In this document: piece after piece, positions 48,880 to 57,373 of the stretch | Layout of the letters: each line of letters begins with the position of its first letter | Numbering within the stretch: position 1 is the stretch's first letter | Assembly: GCA_035477115.1 (NCBI GenBank) | Contig: DATIKW010000023.1 | Location: 1 to 64,000, forward strand | Length of the DNA stretch: 64,000 nucleotides | Reading direction: 5' to 3' | Source: UBA995 sp035477115 | GTDB lineage: Bacteria > Bacillota > Sulfobacillia > UBA995 | Program-made: the position numbers and the translations under genes | The notes under the pieces: generated by a model | The model's input: only the letters and a program-made list of their open reading frames with translations | Told to the model about the DNA's origin: nothing | Database searches by the model: none

Positions 48880-51800
48880 CTACTCCCCGAGGTACTGCCT
48901 CAGCGCGGCCGTGATATAGGCCACGACCTCTTCCCCTTGCATGCCGTCAAGTTTGAATACCAACAGGTCATTGCTTCGCGACGGCGTCGCCTGAACCCTG
49001 CCCTGGCCCCATTTCACCACCCGGGCCAGCGAGTCGGGATCGCCGCTGGTGCCCGGAGCCGAGCGACACGACAACCGGCGGCCCTGCTGGGTGAGCGCGG
49101 CGAGTCCCGCCTTGCCGGCGAGTAGCCTGAGTCGCGCAACCGCCAGTAGATTCCTCGCCGGCACCGGCAGGTCACCGTATCGATCGCGAAGTTCTGTCTC
49201 GAGGTCATCGATGCGGGACGAGTCGGGAGCATCCACCAGACGGCGGTACAGATCCAGGCGCTGTCGCTCGTCCTTGACGAGACTGGTCGGGAGGAAGGCG
49301 CTCACCGCCAGGTCAACTTGCACGTCTGGCCTGGACTCTGTGGTTTCCCCCCGTATTTCCTTCACCGCGTCCTCCAGGAGTCGGCAGTACAGGTCGAACC
49401 CGACGTCCACCATGAAGCCGTGTTGTTCAGGCCCCAGGAGATTGCCCGCCCCGCGCAGTTCCAGATCGCGCAGTGCCACGCGATATCCGGAACCCAATTC
49501 GGTAAATTCCCGCAGCGTGGCAAGGCGCTTCTCAGCGATCTCGCTGAGGATCTTCCCTCGCCGATAGGTAAGGTAGGCGTAGGCAAGCCGGGTCGAGCGG
49601 CCCACCCTGCCCCGAAGCTGGTATAGCTGCGCCAACCCAAGGCGATCGGCGTCTTCCACAATCAGGGTGTTGACGTTGGGCAGGTCCAGGCCCGCTTCGA
49701 TAATCGTGGTACATACCAGCACGGAGTAGTCCCCGGCAACGAATCGAAGGAAGACATCCTCAAGTTGGCTCTCCCGCATCTGGCCATGGGCTACCACGAG
49801 GCGTACGCCGGGGATCAGGGCGTTCAGGCGGTCCGCCGTGCGGTATATGGTCTCGACCCGGTTGTGCACGTAGTAGACCTGTCCTCCCCGGGACAACTCT
49901 CGAAATATCGCCTCCCGCGCCAGATCTTCTCCGAACTCGCAGACATAGGTCTGTACCGGATGGCGATCGTCTGGGGGAGTATCGATGACACTCGTAGCCC
50001 GTACGCCTGCCAGGGCTGTCTGTAAGGTTCGGGGAATGGGCGTAGCCGACAGGGTCAGCACGTCCACTCCTTCCTTGAGCAGCTTGAGTCGCTCTTTGTG
50101 CCCGACTCCGAAGCGGTGCTCCTCATCGATGATCAGCAAGCCTAGATCGCTGAAGGCCACATCTCTCTGCAACAGCCGGTGCGTGCCAATGACGATGTCC
50201 GCGGCGCCTGTTCTGAGCAACTCCAATGTCTGGGACTGGGCGGCGGGTCTCCGCAGCCGTGACATCAGTTCAACCTTGAGGGGGAAACCGCTCAGCCTCT
50301 CCCGGAAACTGTGATAGTGCTGCTGTGCCAGGACAGTGGTGGGAACCAGCACGGCCACCTGCCGTCCCTCGGCAGCCACCTTGAAGGCCGCACGGAGCGC
50401 CACTTCCGTCTTTCCATAACCCACGTCGCCCAGCACCAGCCGATCCATGGGGTGCGGTCGTTCCAGGTCCTCTTTGACCTCGCGAATGCAGCGCAGCTGG
50501 TCGGGAGTCTCCTCGTAGGGGAAGAGGGCTTCCATGTCCGCTTGCCAGGGCCCATCGGGGGCGAAAGCGTATCCGGGTAGGGCCTGTCGTCGCGCATGCA
50601 GGCGCAGCAGGTCGAAGGCCAGGGTCTTTACCGACTCCTGCACTCGGCGCCGGGTGCGACTCCACTCGCCACCGCCCAAACGATTGAGTCGCGGTTCGTG
50701 GCCTTCCGGGCCAACATACTTCTGGATCACGTCGACCTGTTCCGCCGGCACGTAGAGCCGGTCGGCGCCCGCGTAGCGGATGAACAGGTAGTCCCTGGTC
50801 ACACCGGCGACAGTAAGGGTCTCAAGTCCTTCGAAAGCACCGATTCCGTGTTGGACATGTACCACGTAGTCACCGTTCCGCAGCTCGCGGACATCGCCGA
50901 TCAGAAGTCCGCCCCGGCGCGTTCCTGAGGACTTCCTGGCAGCCGCTCGGCCGGTGACATCGCTCTCAGCGATGAACGCGACCCGAATGTCCGCCAGCTC
51001 GAAGCCTTGGCGTAGCCAGCCTTCAGTCGCCGTCACCCGGCCCGGGGCCAGGTCCGTTCCGGCAGGCACTCCGGCGTCGCGCAGCCCTGTCACCATCGAT
51101 TCGGCCCGAGCGGCGTCGGCGGCAATCAGGCCGATGACGTAGCCCTGTTCCCTCCAGGCCCCAAATTGCTTCAACAAGGACGGCCAACGACCTCGATAGT
51201 CCCCCGGCGTCCGACTGCGAAAGTCGATTGCGGTTTGCTCATGCGCGCGAGGCAAGAGCGAGAAGGCAACTTGACTGCGGCGCGCCAGCACGTCGAGGAG
51301 CCGCGAGGACGGGGCATGCAGTTCCCCCTCCTCAGGGAGCAACCTGCCCTCCTCGATCCGGCAGGCGAGGATGTCCAGCGCCACCTCTTCCCCGGTACGG
51401 GCCTGCTCGATAACTCGCGGCAACTCCTCGATGAGGACCAGCCCTCGGGCCGGCAGGTAGTCTACGAGGTGGACCAGTTCGAAGGCAAACGGCAGATAGC
51501 TTCGGCGTGCCTGCCTGTCCATGGCATGCAAGTGCTCGTTTATGCGATCGCGCAGCCTCGAGCCTGCCGCTTCGCTCCCGATGGACCGCAGGCGCCTGAT
51601 GGTGGCGCTGAGAGAGTCCCCGATTGCGATCTCGAGTGCGGTCCGCCTCGCCGGCTCGAGCACGAGTTCCCGGGCGGGGAACACCGTGACTTCATCGAGG
51701 ACGACCCCGGAACGCTGCGTGATCGGATCGAACTCGCGCAACGAATCCACACCGTCGCCCGCCAACTCGATCCGAACCGGGACCGGCCGGGTGAATGGGT

Positions 51801-52350
51801 ATATGTCGATCAGGCCGCCCCGCGCCACGAACTCGCCTGGGTGTTCCACCGGATCCGCCGGGGCGTATCCCGCCTGCACCAATCTTGCGAGCAAATCATC
51901 ACGGTCAAGCGGGCGGCCTTGGCGAATGTCCAGGGTTGCATCCCGAAGACTCCCGGGTGGGGGCAACCTCTCCAACATGCCCTCGCCCGTGGTCACCACC
52001 AAGCAGGGAGAGCCGCCCTCCAGCCGCTCCAGAGCGCTCAACCGGCGCCGGTCCAACTCATGGCTGTCGGCCAGCAAGTCTATCGGCACTCGTCCCGCCG
52101 GCGGGAAGGAGAAGGTCATCGTCCCGCCCAGCCAAGTCGCGATGTCCTCCCGGGCACGCTCGGCCGCGGCCGCATCGGCGGCGACGTAGACGGTGGGCCG
52201 CTGGCAGTGAAGGCACAGGGCGGCCGCCACATAGGCCAGGGCCGAACCGGCCAGCCCGGTGATGTGTTGGGCCGACTGTCCGGCAGCCAATCGATCGAGG
52301 AGTTGCCGGTAACCGGCGTGGGACTTGAGCAGATCGAGGAAATGGCGCAC
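48880..52350 (-). CDS. mfd: Transcription-repair coupling factor
   Basis: 1156 residues. The N-terminal UvrB-like region (DLLADSHELDRRRLSALERL, VARGGLIDIYPFT), the RNA-polymerase-interaction domain (LRNGDYVVHVQHGIGAFEGL) and the RecG-like translocase (GDVGYGKTEVALRAAF, IIDEEHRFGVGHKERL, SATPIPRTL, GRVGRSTRLAYAYL) are in order, with a C-terminal TRCF domain. It displaces stalled polymerase and recruits UvrA. The GTG start has GGAGGC just upstream. Normal length. Confidence 0.98.
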   Translation of the reverse strand: MRHFLDLLKSHAGYRQLLDRLAAGQSAQHITGLAGSALAYVAAALCLHCQRPTVYVAADAAAAERAREDIATWLGGTMTFSFPPAGRVPIDLLADSHELDRRRLSALERLEGGSPCLVVTTGEGMLERLPPPGSLRDATLDIRQGRPLDRDDLLARLVQAGYAPADPVEHPGEFVARGGLIDIYPFTRPVPVRIELAGDGVDSLREFDPITQRSGVVLDEVTVFPARELVLEPARRTALEIAIGDSLSATIRRLRSIGSEAAGSRLRDRINEHLHAMDRQARRSYLPFAFELVHLVDYLPARGLVLIEELPRVIEQARTGEEVALDILACRIEEGRLLPEEGELHAPSSRLLDVLARRSQVAFSLLPRAHEQTAIDFRSRTPGDYRGRWPSLLKQFGAWREQGYVIGLIAADAARAESMVTGLRDAGVPAGTDLAPGRVTATEGWLRQGFELADIRVAFIAESDVTGRAAARKSSGTRRGGLLIGDVRELRNGDYVVHVQHGIGAFEGLETLTVAGVTRDYLFIRYAGADRLYVPAEQVDVIQKYVGPEGHEPRLNRLGGGEWSRTRRRVQESVKTLAFDLLRLHARRQALPGYAFAPDGPWQADMEALFPYEETPDQLRCIREVKEDLERPHPMDRLVLGDVGYGKTEVALRAAFKVAAEGRQVAVLVPTTVLAQQHYHSFRERLSGFPLKVELMSRLRRPAAQSQTLELLRTGAADIVIGTHRLLQRDVAFSDLGLLIIDEEHRFGVGHKERLKLLKEGVDVLTLSATPIPRTLQTALAGVRATSVIDTPPDDRHPVQTYVCEFGEDLAREAIFRELSRGGQVYYVHNRVETIYRTADRLNALIPGVRLVVAHGQMRESQLEDVFLRFVAGDYSVLVCTTIIEAGLDLPNVNTLIVEDADRLGLAQLYQLRGRVGRSTRLAYAYLTYRRGKILSEIAEKRLATLREFTELGSGYRVALRDLELRGAGNLLGPEQHGFMVDVGFDLYCRLLEDAVKEIRGETTESRPDVQVDLAVSAFLPTSLVKDERQRLDLYRRLVDAPDSSRIDDLETELRDRYGDLPVPARNLLAVARLRLLAGKAGLAALTQQGRRLSCRSAPGTSGDPDSLARVVKWGQGRVQATPSRSNDLLVFKLDGMQGEEVVAYITAALRQYLGE

Positions 52351-52373
52351 TCTCTGCCTCCGCCGCGGTGGCT

Positions 52374-52946
52374 TCAGCCAGGCCCGCGACCGTCAGCCGA
52401 CAGGCATGGGACCCGCCGCCGGGCGGCGTCCAGGCCATTCGCCAACCACATTACGACGGTCTCCGCCGCCTCCTGAGCCATAGCGTCCAAGTACGCTAGT
52501 TCCTGGCCGACAAGAGGAGTCAAGATGAATTCCACGGGGTCGATGCCCGGCGGCGGGCGGCCCGCGCCCAGCTTGAGTCTCAGGAAGCCGTCCGTGGCCA
52601 ATGCATCCATGATCGATTCGACGCCGCGATGTCCGCCGGATCGCCCTTTGGTCTTGAAGCGGAGTATACCCCGAGGCAAGTCGATATCGTCGTGAATCAC
52701 CAGCAGGTCGCCCGGACCGAGGTCTAGTTGCCTGAGGCGCCGCAGGACGGGGGGGCCGCTGCGATTCATGTACGCCTGGGGCTTCAACAGCCCGACGGCA
52801 TGCCCGCCGATGCTGCCGGTCCATGTGCTGCCGGTCCGACCGGGTGCATGCACCGACATCAGCCGGTCAATGGTTCGGAAACCGGCGTTATGCCAGGTGT
52901 CCCGATAAGAAGGGCCGGGATTGCCCAGCCCCACAATCAGCCGCAG
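52374..52946 (-). CDS. pth: Peptidyl-tRNA hydrolase, probably starting with CTG
   Basis: 190 residues. Motifs LIVGLGNPGPSY, WHNAGFRTID, KPQAYMNRSG, VIHDDIDLP and GRSGGHRGVESI fit the family, which frees tRNA from peptidyl-tRNA. The conserved start (MRLIVGLGNPG) corresponds to CTG at 52946, which has GGGGAGG 8 bases upstream; the first ATG/GTG/TTG candidate is the GTG at 52934, 20 bases from that site and inside the conserved strand. The rplY-pth-mfd order is conserved. Confidence 0.9.
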   Translation of the reverse strand: MRLIVGLGNPGPSYRDTWHNAGFRTIDRLMSVHAPGRTGSTWTGSIGGHAVGLLKPQAYMNRSGPPVLRRLRQLDLGPGDLLVIHDDIDLPRGILRFKTKGRSGGHRGVESIMDALATDGFLRLKLGAGRPPPGIDPVEFILTPLVGQELAYLDAMAQEAAETVVMWLANGLDAARRRVPCLSADGRGPG

Positions 52947-52970
52947 GTCGTTAGCCTCCCCTGACCGGGG

Positions 52971-53606
52971 TCAGTCCTGTCCGCTGCCTTTCACCGTTGA
53001 CTCCGCGGGAGCCGCCTCCGCATCCGCCGCCGGTGGCGCTTCGGCTGCCTGCGTCGCCCGGGCGAGGATGACGCCTAGGACCAACTCCTCCGGATCGCTC
53101 AGCAGGCTTACTCCCGGAGGCAGCACTATGTTGGCCGCGCGTACGAGCACACCGGCCTTCGAAGCGCTCACATCCACCAGGAGGTGGTCGGGAATATCCA
53201 TAGGCAAGCACTCAATCTCGAGTTCCCGGGACTGGTGCTGGACGGTCAGTCCTTGTCGCTCCAGTTCCTCGGTCCCCTGCACCGCCACGGGGACGCGCAC
53301 CGACATGCGCTGGGCCAGCGAGACTTCCTGAAAATCCACATGCAGGATGTCTCCGCTAGCCGGATGCCGCTGCAACTCCTTCACGACCGCCGTCCTGGCG
53401 CCGTGCCCCTTGACCTCCAACGCCACCAGGGGATGCTTCCCCGCTATCTGAATGACCCGCACGAACTCCCGGGCCCCTATCGCAAGGGACAGGTTGGCTT
53501 TCCCCTGGCCATAAAGGACCGCAGGCAAGCGTGCATTGCGCCGCAAACTGCGGCTGGCGCCCTTGCCGACTTCGCGAACGCTTGCTTCAAGTTGCACCGG
53601 TTGCAT
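52971..53606 (-). CDS. rplY: 50S ribosomal protein L25/general stress protein Ctc
   Basis: 211 residues. The N-terminal 5S-rRNA-binding domain (GKGASRSLRRNARLPAVLYGQG, HVDFQEVSL) and the C-terminal TL5/Ctc domain (LPMDIPDHLLVDVSASKAG) are both present, then a Pro/Ala/Glu-rich tail. ATG with AGGAGG about 11 bases upstream. It begins the rplY-pth-mfd unit and has its own promoter at 53646-53674. Confidence 0.95.
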   Translation of the reverse strand: MQPVQLEASVREVGKGASRSLRRNARLPAVLYGQGKANLSLAIGAREFVRVIQIAGKHPLVALEVKGHGARTAVVKELQRHPASGDILHVDFQEVSLAQRMSVRVPVAVQGTEELERQGLTVQHQSRELEIECLPMDIPDHLLVDVSASKAGVLVRAANIVLPPGVSLLSDPEELVLGVILARATQAAEAPPAADAEAAPAESTVKGSGQD

Positions 53607-53645
53607 GACTCGCGGAACCTCCTCGGTGGCCCTACCTACAACTTC

Positions 53646-53674
53646 ATGTTAAGGCAGGTCGACTCGCCTGTCAA
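53646..53674 (-). promoter_or_regulatory. Promoter of rplY-pth-mfd
   Basis: Perfect TTGACA (53669-53674), a 17-base spacer and TAACAT (53646-53651) on the minus strand. The spacer carries an inverted repeat, CAGG...CCTG, around TCGACTCG that could be an operator. The predicted start is about 30 bases upstream of rplY. In Bacillus ctc is sigma-B-controlled; I see no sigma-B motif. Confidence 0.7.
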
Positions 53675-53685
53675 ACGCTCCAATT

Positions 53686-54633
53686 TCACGAAAACAGTTC
53701 GCTGACCGAACGGTCCTCGTGGATACGCATGATGGCCTCGCCCAACAAGGGAGCAACCGATAGCACCGTCACATTGGCGGGAAGGCGAGAGCGGTCTATG
53801 GCGAGCGTGTTGGTCACGACGAGGTCGCGTATCGGCGAACCGGCCAACCGGTCAGATGCGGGTCCCGAGAGGATCGCATGGGTGCAGCAGGCGTATACCT
53901 CGGCCGCGCCCTTTTCGACCAGTGCCCGGGCGCCATTGGTGATGGAGCCCGCGGTATCGATCATGTCGTCGACCAGGATAGCCTTCATCCCCCGCACATT
54001 TCCGACCACGTGAATGACCTCGGATATGCCCGGGCGAGGGTGGCGCTTGTCAAGGAAGGCTACTCCGGTACCGAGGCGTCGCGCGATGTCGCGAGCCCTG
54101 GGCACTCCACCCACGTCCGGCGACACGACCACCACATTCTGTAAGGCCCGCTGGCGAAAGTGCTCGGCAAGCAGGGGCATTGCCGACAGATGGTCGACCG
54201 GTAAGTCGAAGAAGCCCTGGATCTGCCCGGCATGCAGGTCCATGGTGAGGACCCGTCCGGCTCGCGCCGTGGTGATCAAATTGGCGACGAGCTTGGCGGT
54301 TATCGGTTCCCGACCGCGGGTCTTTCGGTCCTGGCGGGCGTAGCCGTAGTAGGGTACTACGGCGGTGATTCGGTAGGCTGACGCGCGGAGCAGCGCATCG
54401 ATGATGATCAGGAGTTCCATGAGCGTGTCGTTGGCGGGCGCTCCGGTGGGCTGGATGACGAAAACGTCTTCTCCCCTGACGTTCTCCTGAATGAGCACTT
54501 GGGTCTCTCCATTGGAGAACCGGCCGACTTCCATCTTCCCCAGGTCGATGTGAAGGTAATCGCCAATCTCTTGCGCCAATGCGGGATTGGCTGTTCCAGT
54601 GAATACCTTCAGCCCCTCAGTCCTCGAACTCAC
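53686..54633 (-). CDS. prs: Ribose-phosphate pyrophosphokinase
   Basis: 315 residues. Signature VLTMDLHAGQIQGFFDLPVD and the PRPP loop AILVDDMIDTAGS; YYGYARQDRKTRGREPITAK is the flexible catalytic loop. It makes PRPP from ribose 5-phosphate and ATP. GTG start with GGGGGG 8 bases upstream, 32 bases after glmU. Normal length and order. Confidence 0.98.
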   Translation of the reverse strand: MSSRTEGLKVFTGTANPALAQEIGDYLHIDLGKMEVGRFSNGETQVLIQENVRGEDVFVIQPTGAPANDTLMELLIIIDALLRASAYRITAVVPYYGYARQDRKTRGREPITAKLVANLITTARAGRVLTMDLHAGQIQGFFDLPVDHLSAMPLLAEHFRQRALQNVVVVSPDVGGVPRARDIARRLGTGVAFLDKRHPRPGISEVIHVVGNVRGMKAILVDDMIDTAGSITNGARALVEKGAAEVYACCTHAILSGPASDRLAGSPIRDLVVTNTLAIDRSRLPANVTVLSVAPLLGEAIMRIHEDRSVSELFS

Positions 54634-54665
54634 CGTGATTCCCCCCGAAGCTTGACTGACTACTG

Positions 54666-56072
54666 CTATGGGGCGTCCGGCCCGTGCTGACCGGCGGACT
54701 TGCCGAGCTTGGCCCGAGTTGCCCAGCCTTCGATGTTGATCTGACGCGCCCTCGCCACTCCGAGCGCGCCCGCCGGCACGTCGCGGGTGATCGTTGAACC
54801 GGCACCGACATAGCTGCCCGCCGCCACGTCCACCGGCGCCACCAGGTTCGCGTTACAGCCAACGAAGGCGCCGCTCCCGATTTGGGTCCTGTGCTTCTGC
54901 CGGCCATCGTAGTTGACCACGACCGCTCCCGCGCCGACGTTCACGTCTGGACCAACGGTGGCATCTCCCACATAGCAGTGATGGGAGACCCGCGAGCCCT
55001 CCCCAATCGTGGAGTTCTTGATCTCGGCGAAGTTCCCGATCCTCACGCCGGCCGATAGCTCACTGCCAGGGCGCAGGTGGGCATAGGGCCCTACCTTGAC
55101 CTCGTCCCCCAGCTTGGTCCCTTCCACCACGGAATGGCGGATGATCGATCGATCGCCGACTGATGTGTCGCTCAGGTGTGCGCCGGGCCCGATTTCGCAT
55201 GCCCGTCCGATCCGCGTGACACCCTCAAGGAAGGTGAACGGGTGGAGTATCGTGTCCTCGCCTACCTGCACCCCTTGATCGACGAAGGTGCTGGCAGGGT
55301 CCACGATCGTGACTCCCTGGTCCATCAGGCGCGCCAGGATTCGCCGTCGAAGGATCTGTTCAGCTTCCGCCATTTCCCGGCGATTGTTGATCGAACGGAC
55401 CACCGAGGGATCTTCGATCTCGCACAGGGACACCTTTTCGCCTTGTCCTCTCAGGATGGTCAACACGTCCGTCAGGTAGTACTCGCCCTGAGCATTCTCA
55501 CGGGTAAGTTCGCCGACGCCCATCAGAAGGTGGTCAGCTTGAAAGCAGTAGAGCCCCGAGTTGACCTCGCTTATCGCGCGCTCGGCGGAAGAAGCGTCCG
55601 CCTCCTCGATGATGCGTACGAACTCACCCGAAGGGCTGCGCAGGATCCTGCCGAGGCCCGTTGGGTCGGGCACCTGGGCGGTCAAGATCGTCGCCGCCGC
55701 CCGGTCGCGGCGATGCGCGGCCAGCAGGTCCCGCAACGATGCCGAAGTGATGGTGGGCACGTCGCCGTAAACCACCAGTACTTCTCCGGAGCCGCCCGCG
55801 AGGTCTCCGGCTTTGACCTGCGCCACGGCATGGCCGGTGCCAAGCGGCTGCTCCTGCCGAACGTAGACGAGGCCCTCCCCGAGGAGGTCCCTGATGGGCT
55901 GGGCCTGATCGCCCACGACCAGGATGATTCGTTCGGGAGACAGTTCCCGCACGGCATCGAGAACGTGAGCGACCATCGGCCGGCCGGCCACGCGGTGGAG
56001 CACCTTCGGGGTCTCCGAGCGCATGCGTTTCGATTTGCCGGCTGCGAGCACGATAGCTATCGGATTCGCCAT
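54666..56072 (-). CDS. glmU: Bifunctional GlcNAc-1-P uridyltransferase/GlcN-1-P acetyltransferase
   Basis: 468 residues. The uridyltransferase has VLAAGKSKRMRSETPKVLH; the C-terminal left-handed beta-helix acetyltransferase has repeated hexapeptides (GAHLSDTSVGDRSIIRHSVV) and KNSTIGEGSRVSHHCYVGD. It makes UDP-GlcNAc for peptidoglycan. The ATG at 56072 is fixed by GGAGGCGGAGG upstream; a 31-codon extension is unlikely. Followed by prs. Confidence 0.97.
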   Translation of the reverse strand: MANPIAIVLAAGKSKRMRSETPKVLHRVAGRPMVAHVLDAVRELSPERIILVVGDQAQPIRDLLGEGLVYVRQEQPLGTGHAVAQVKAGDLAGGSGEVLVVYGDVPTITSASLRDLLAAHRRDRAAATILTAQVPDPTGLGRILRSPSGEFVRIIEEADASSAERAISEVNSGLYCFQADHLLMGVGELTRENAQGEYYLTDVLTILRGQGEKVSLCEIEDPSVVRSINNRREMAEAEQILRRRILARLMDQGVTIVDPASTFVDQGVQVGEDTILHPFTFLEGVTRIGRACEIGPGAHLSDTSVGDRSIIRHSVVEGTKLGDEVKVGPYAHLRPGSELSAGVRIGNFAEIKNSTIGEGSRVSHHCYVGDATVGPDVNVGAGAVVVNYDGRQKHRTQIGSGAFVGCNANLVAPVDVAAGSYVGAGSTITRDVPAGALGVARARQINIEGWATRAKLGKSAGQHGPDAP

Positions 56073-56148
56073 GAGCCTCCGCCTCCGACCGTGAACTTGC
56101 CGGGGGTTGTTCTTCGGGGCGGCCGTCCTGGGTACCTGCCCAACAGAA

Positions 56149-56172
56149 ATCCCGGGCGTTCGCACCCGGGAT
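56149..56172 (-). terminator. Terminator after spoVG
   Basis: ATCCCGGG (56165-56172 on the complement) pairs with CCCGGGAT (56149-56156), loop of 8, followed on the minus strand by TTCTGTT. It lies 26 bases after the spoVG stop and about 80 bases before glmU, so it may limit read-through from the sporulation promoter. Confidence 0.6.
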
Positions 56173-56197
56173 CTCTGCCCCGCAATCGGGAATCCTA

Positions 56198-56485
56198 TCA
56201 GCGACCGACCCCGCGCACCTCCCGCCGTTCCTGATATGCCTTCAGGACCGCGGCCTGAATCCTCTCCCTGGCGTCGGAGGTGATCGGGTGAGCGATATCA
56301 CGGAATTCTCCCTCCGGAGTCTTCTTGCTGGGCATGGCCACGAAGAGTCCATTCTGGCCCTCCACCACCCTGACGTCGTGCACGACGAATTCCTCGTCCA
56401 GGGTGATTGAGGCGACCGCCTTCATCTTGCCCTCCCCGGCACTGACTCTCCGCAACCGGACGTCCGTGATCCGCACGTCAGCCAC
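56198..56485 (-). CDS. spoVG: SpoVG, regulator of septation and RNA-binding protein
   Basis: 95 residues. ITDVRLRRVSAGEGKMKAVASITLDEEFVVHDVRV and VAMPSKKTPEGEFRDIAHPI are typical. SpoVG affects asymmetric septation and binds nucleic acid in several species. GTG start with GGAG about 10 bases upstream. A sigma-H-like promoter lies at 56519-56546. The spoVG-glmU-prs order is conserved. Confidence 0.97.
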   Translation of the reverse strand: MADVRITDVRLRRVSAGEGKMKAVASITLDEEFVVHDVRVVEGQNGLFVAMPSKKTPEGEFRDIAHPITSDARERIQAAVLKAYQERREVRGVGR

Positions 56486-56518
56486 CTCCGAATTGCTCCG
56501 AACTGGATGGCGACAACT

Positions 56519-56546
56519 ATTCTGGCAGAGATGGCCAAAACCCTTT
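56519..56546 (-). promoter_or_regulatory. Sigma-H-like promoter of spoVG
   Basis: AAAGGGTTT (56538-56546), 14 bases and AGAAT (56519-56523) on the minus strand, compared with the sigma-H pattern RWAGGANNT-N14-HGAAT: one mismatch. The expected start is about 25 bases before the spoVG GTG. In Bacillus spoVG is a classic sigma-H gene. Confidence 0.65.
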
Positions 56547-56602
56547 GTCGAAGGCTGGCGGAAGGCCGACGACTCGCGGGAGGGCGGTCCGGGTGGGCGG
56601 GT

Positions 56603-57373
56603 TCACCCGCTGCGGGAACCGAGGAGTCGGCTGACCATGGCATGGTCCTCGGGCTTATCGACATCCACGCCTATTTCGGGGAAAGCGGTGCGCACGGCAT
56701 GAGCGCCGGCCAGTCCCAAGAGGCGACAGGCTACCGCCTCGAGCTGGGGCAGGGTGAGTCTCATGAACACGAGACGGAGGATGAAGGCTGGTCCGAGGAC
56801 AGCCGCCAGACGCAAGGGGTTCTTCCGGGCGGCGAACAAGGACCTGGCGAGTTCGGCTCTGGCACGCAAGAGGTGGGGACTCATCAGCACGAGGTTCCCG
56901 CCGGTGAAGGTCCCGTCCTTGAGCCGGCCGTAGGTCCTGCGCATGCCAGGGTACGAACCTTCGGCCAACTCCCGGGAAATGACGGGGTAGTGCAGGTCGG
57001 CAGATCGGACCGAGCACTCGTCGACGAAACCATCAATGACTGCGGGCGTGACCAGGGGAATGTCGGATGTGGCGATGAGGACCATATCCGGACTACCCAG
57101 CCGGTCGATGGCCGCCTGAAGGTTGTCGATGATATCTCCCGCGGGTTCGACGAAGTCCACCCGGTCCGCAAGCGCGCCCAGGGCCGGGGCCAGGATCGCG
57201 CGCGGTCCCGATATGACCACCCGATCCACGCGCCTGGCTCCCAGGAGACCCTCCACCACGTACCGGAGCATTGGCTTGCCGGCCACATCGACCAGGGCCT
57301 CATTGGCGGGCGGACCCATTGCGGCAAGCTTGCCGTCGTTGGCGCGGCCGGCCAACACCACTGCGTCAACCAC
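56603..57373 (-). CDS. MobA-like NTP-transferase family protein
   Basis: About 256 residues. DAVVLAGRAND, NEALVDVAGKPMLRYVVEGL and LIATSDIPLVTPAVIDGF are nucleotidyltransferase motifs of the MobA/GT-A type; the second half is helical (LFMRLTLPQLEAVACRLL-like). Found next to ispE in many clostridia, function unknown. The GTG at 57373 has GGAGGT 7 bases upstream; a GTG at 57382 would lie on that site. It overlaps the ispE end by 8 bases. Confidence 0.78.
   Translation of the reverse strand: MVDAVVLAGRANDGKLAAMGPPANEALVDVAGKPMLRYVVEGLLGARRVDRVVISGPRAILAPALGALADRVDFVEPAGDIIDNLQAAIDRLGSPDMVLIATSDIPLVTPAVIDGFVDECSVRSADLHYPVISRELAEGSYPGMRRTYGRLKDGTFTGGNLVLMSPHLLRARAELARSLFAARKNPLRLAAVLGPAFILRLVFMRLTLPQLEAVACRLLGLAGAHAVRTAFPEIGVDVDKPEDHAMVSRLLGSRSG

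Noticed and set aside
51166..52476. A 436-codon plus-strand frame opposite mfd
   Set aside because: Antisense shadow of mfd; no start signal or family match.
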